Under the pieces are notes generated by a model that had not been told where the DNA came from, searched no databases, and saw nothing but the letters and a program-made list of their open reading frames with translations. 55,163 nucleotides of DNA from Granulicatella balaenopterae (GTDB lineage: Bacteria; Bacillota; Bacilli; Lactobacillales; Aerococcaceae), in NCBI RefSeq assembly GCF_900111135.1, contig NZ_FOGF01000012.1, forward strand, positions 1 to 55,163. The letters run 5' to 3'. Below are positions 52,900-55,163 of the stretch, one piece after another. Within the stretch, counting starts at the first letter, position 1, and each line of letters opens with the position of its first letter. The translations under genes were made by a program, and so were the position numbers.

Positions 52900-53820
52900 A
52901 TGAAAAAAAATATAAAAAAACTATGTAAAACTTTTAAAATAGATAAAGATATAAATATACTTTATTTTAAAATACAAGAAAAAACACGCAAATATTTATA
53001 TCCTAACAATTATTTAAAAGAACAATATATATCAAAAAGTTTTAAAAAAAGTTTAGGGTATGAAATGAATTTTAATAAAAAACCTGAAACATTTAATCAA
53101 AAAGTTCAATTTAGAAAATTATATGATAATAATCCTCTATATGCAGTATGTGCTGATAAATATCGTGTAAGAGAATACGTTAAAGGAAAGATTGGTGAAG
53201 AATATTTAATTCCATTACATTTAGTAACAGATAAGTTAACAATAGAACAATGGAATCAATTACCAAATTCTTTTGTAGCTAAAGCTAATCATAATAGTGG
53301 ACCAGTTCAAATTGTAAAAGATAAAAGCAAAGCTAATGCCAAAGAAATCATTAAAGAATTAAACAACCAATTAAAATTAGATTACGGAATTCTTTCAATG
53401 GAAAAATATTATAGCGATATTCCGAGAAAGATTATTGTTGAACAATTTTTAGAAGGTGAAATGTCAGAATATAAATTCCATTGTTTTAATACTAATAAAA
53501 TTATATTAGAAAAAATAACAAAAGCTTCTGTTATAAGTAATATGTATGATCCGTATACTTGGGAAAAATTTAATTTTACTACAGGAAATAAAATTGACAA
53601 AAATGATTACGAAAAACCAGAAAATTATGAAAAAATGATAGAAATTGCAAAAAAGTTATCGGAAGATTTTGAATATGCAAGAATTGATTTATATAATATT
53701 AAAGGAAAAATTTATGTTGGAGAAATTACTTTTTGTGAAAGTAGTGGCTTTGGTAAATTTACTGATGAAAGATGGGATTATAAATTAGGTGAGTATTGGA
53801 ACCAAGCCATATTGAAATAA
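52900..53820 (+). CDS. TupA-like ATP-grasp ligase, copy 2
   Basis: A paralogue of the preceding gene with the same length (306 residues) if it starts at ATG 52900. That start lies six bases after GAAGAGG; in-frame GTG 52885 and ATG 52894 overlap or abut this site. N-terminal 55 residues differ strongly from copy 1, while the middle (from PETFNQKVQF through the ATP site) is nearly identical in DNA, and the end is moderately diverged (ESSGFGKF instead of ENSGFGKI). The pattern suggests duplication followed by gene conversion. Two slightly different amino substrates may be used. Confidence 0.87.
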   Translation: MKKNIKKLCKTFKIDKDINILYFKIQEKTRKYLYPNNYLKEQYISKSFKKSLGYEMNFNKKPETFNQKVQFRKLYDNNPLYAVCADKYRVREYVKGKIGEEYLIPLHLVTDKLTIEQWNQLPNSFVAKANHNSGPVQIVKDKSKANAKEIIKELNNQLKLDYGILSMEKYYSDIPRKIIVEQFLEGEMSEYKFHCFNTNKIILEKITKASVISNMYDPYTWEKFNFTTGNKIDKNDYEKPENYEKMIEIAKKLSEDFEYARIDLYNIKGKIYVGEITFCESSGFGKFTDERWDYKLGEYWNQAILK

Positions 53821-54214
53821 TAAAAGCCATAAAATCGGTTGAATATTAGACATCTAGTTACTAATTATTGAAGTCGATAATGGTCAACAGGATATTTCAT
53901 AGTAGGAGTTTGAATTCAGTAAATCAACATACTTGACCTGTTAATATATTTTACTATATGTAAGTATGTACCTTAAAGAAACCTTCTGCTAAATAGCGAC
54001 TATAATAGTTAGAAAATATAAATCAATCTTATACTTGAAGAGATGATACTTTATTTATTGAATAGCTTAAATTATGATAAAAATCCAATATAAATATAAT
54101 GATAAATAAAGCATTGATGCAGCCTATACACTATGATATTAATGAAAATTTTCAAATAAATCAAAGATATGGAATGAAGAAGATAAGTAAAGTGTACAAA
54201 AAGGAGAACAATAA
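53821..54214. other. 394-base gap without a convincing gene
   Basis: A/T-rich. Frames are short, and the longest (54099 on +) has no ribosome site and overlaps the next gene, so I do not call it. An inverted repeat AACAGG / CCTGTT spans 53886-53943. A possible promoter TTGACC (53933-53938) and TATATG (53955-53960), 16 bases apart, could serve the acetyltransferase gene. The stretch may be the residue of a deleted capsule gene. Confidence 0.5.
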
Positions 54215-54712
54215 ATGTATAATCAAGATAAGAAGAGATATGGTTCTGGTAGGATACCTTATTTCCAAAAGTTATATAGAAAGACACAGTCAGCAAATAA
54301 TAAGTTTTTAAAAATGTTCTATAAAGTAATTTTTACTTTAGCTAAGAGAAAGAAATTTATTGAATTAAGTGCCGATACCGTAATTGGAGAAGGTTTATAC
54401 TTTGGCCATGCGTACTGTATTACAATTAACCCGAATGCAAAATTAGGAAAAAATATTAATTTACATAAAGGAGTTACTATCGGACAAGAAAATCGAGGTA
54501 AACGAAAAGGCGCTCCAACTATTGGGGATGAAGTTTGGATAGGAATTAATTCAACAATTGTAGGTAATGTAACTATTGGGAATAATGTATTAATTGCACC
54601 TAATACATATGTGAATTGCGATATTCCTGATAATTCTATTGTATTTGGTAATCCATGTATTATTAAACGTTCTCAAAATGCAACAGAAGATTATATTAAT
54701 CGAAAAGTGTAG
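54215..54712 (+). CDS. serine-acetyltransferase-like hexapeptide acyltransferase
   Basis: 165 residues. A left-handed beta-helix starts at about residue 52: AYCITINPNAKLGKNINLHK, GVTIGQENRGKRKGAPTIGD, and NSTIVGNVTIGNN with FGNPCIIK at the end. The shape matches short CysE-like O- or N-acetyltransferases common in capsule loci; full CysE is longer. The likely role is acetylation of a sugar of the repeat unit. AAAAAGGAG precedes the ATG. It is the last gene of the locus before a terminator. Confidence 0.88.
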   Translation: MYNQDKKRYGSGRIPYFQKLYRKTQSANNKFLKMFYKVIFTLAKRKKFIELSADTVIGEGLYFGHAYCITINPNAKLGKNINLHKGVTIGQENRGKRKGAPTIGDEVWIGINSTIVGNVTIGNNVLIAPNTYVNCDIPDNSIVFGNPCIIKRSQNATEDYINRKV

Positions 54713-54738
54713 TTAGTTAGATATAAAAATGTTTATTA

Positions 54739-54770
54739 GAAGTTAGGCTAATATAGCTAGCTTCTTTTTT
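54739..54770 (+). terminator. terminator at the end of the capsule locus
   Basis: GAAGTTAGGCTA pairs with TAGCTAGCTTC (one bulge, one G-U), followed by TTTTTT. Confidence 0.85.
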
Positions 54771-54785
54771 GTTTAACATAGATGT

Positions 54786-54845
54786 TGTAAACGTTATCTT
54801 TTTCATATTTTATCCATTTCTTACCCATGTTTTCTGTGGTATACT
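54786..54845 (+). promoter_or_regulatory. promoter region of the nucleotidyltransferase gene with cre-like site
   Basis: TGTAAACGTTATCT (54786-54799) partly fits the cre consensus. TATACT (54840-54845) is a good -10 with a poor -35 (TTTCTT, 17 bases upstream). The leader then forms a 9-bp hairpin, TACGGGAGA with TTTTCCGTA, before the ribosome site. Confidence 0.35.
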
Positions 54846-54930
54846 ATAAAAAGCGTATTTTACGGGAGATTTTAAGTTTTCCGTAGCTGTTATATCAAAT
54901 AAGATAAATAACATTTAAAGGAGCAATATA

Positions 54931-55163
54931 TTGAACACATCATTATTAATTATGGCTGCTGGTATCGGTTCGCGATTCGGTGGCGGAATCAAGCAATTAG
55001 AAGCAGTTGGACCAAATGGCGAGATTATTATGGATTATTCGATTCATGATGCGATTGAGGCTGGTTTTAATAAGGTAGTATTTATTATTCGTAAGGACAT
55101 TGAAGATGATTTCAAGGAGATTATTGGCGAGCGTATTGAAGCTGTGTGTAAGGAGAATCAAGT
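54931..55163 (+). CDS. sugar nucleotidyltransferase, N-terminal part (runs off the window)
   Basis: The frame opens with TTG at 54931, nine bases after AAAGGAG, and stays open to the window end (77 codons). LLIMAAGIGSRFGGGIKQLE is a nucleotidyltransferase signature (variant of GxGxRxxPxTxxxPK), and VGPNGEIIMDYSIHDAIEAG follows. I recall a Firmicutes family with this exact start annotated as nucleotidyltransferase, often near lipopolysaccharide-type or choline genes; substrate unknown. It has its own promoter after the capsule terminator. Confidence 0.85.
   Translation, partial: MNTSLLIMAAGIGSRFGGGIKQLEAVGPNGEIIMDYSIHDAIEAGFNKVVFIIRKDIEDDFKEIIGERIEAVCKENQ

Noticed and set aside
54099-54311. 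70-codon + frame before the acetyltransferase
   Set aside because: No ribosome site, overlaps the better-supported acetyltransferase start at 54215 and has no recognisable domain.

Overview
The window is low-GC Gram-positive DNA. The gene content (mutS-mutL, ymdB-ricA, rodZ-pgsA, topA, a wzy-type capsule operon with a CpsB/C/D phosphoregulatory system, an LPXTG giant adhesin) fits Lactobacillales, most likely near Aerococcaceae/Carnobacteriaceae. The genus cannot be named from sequence alone. Every convincing intact gene lies on the + strand.

Layout. 1-457: debris, with a decayed IS200/IS605-type tnpB 3' end, its right-end hairpin and the amputated C-terminus of an interrupted gene. 469-3900: cutC coupled to a second TIM-barrel gene, then plsY and a YitT-family membrane protein. 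3950-5110: a 1.1-kb stretch without a normal gene, holding a wrecked IS982-like transposase, two tiny overlapping reading frames with good ribosome binding sites, and a well-preserved group I self-splicing intron. The intron abuts the start of a ~2,220-residue cell-wall adhesin (5092-11757). The adhesin is built from a beta-helix-like region, pilin-type isopeptide domains, six SpaA-like repeats, three TQ/VaFE ester-bond repeats and an LPTTG sorting signal. 11995-19913: S66 peptidase, ymdB, ricA, mutS, mutL, msrB; MutS and MutL both carry unusual repeat-rich linkers. 20398-30586: YtoI-type regulator, nrnA, nucleoside ABC transporter (nupOPQ without a binding lipoprotein), rodZ, pgsA, topA.

30932-54712 is a complete capsule/exopolysaccharide operon. 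It has PHP phosphatase, Wzz, BY-kinase, priming transferase, LCP ligase, an Alg14/Alg13 pair, three further glycosyltransferases, polymerase and flippase. A sugar-activation block follows: RmlA, RmlB, ATP-grasp, PLP enzyme, ATP-grasp, aminotransferase, UDP-glucose dehydrogenase, uronate epimerase, two TupA-like ATP-grasp ligases and a hexapeptide acetyltransferase. RmlC and RmlD are absent, so the dTDP-4-keto-6-deoxyglucose is probably aminated rather than turned into rhamnose. With a uronic acid branch and four ATP-grasp ligases, the best inference is a capsule carrying an amino sugar and a uronic acid decorated through amide bonds with amino acids or short peptides. The window ends inside a sugar nucleotidyltransferase gene.

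The two most interesting systems are the group I intron placed to control an adhesin and the four-ligase capsule-decoration module.
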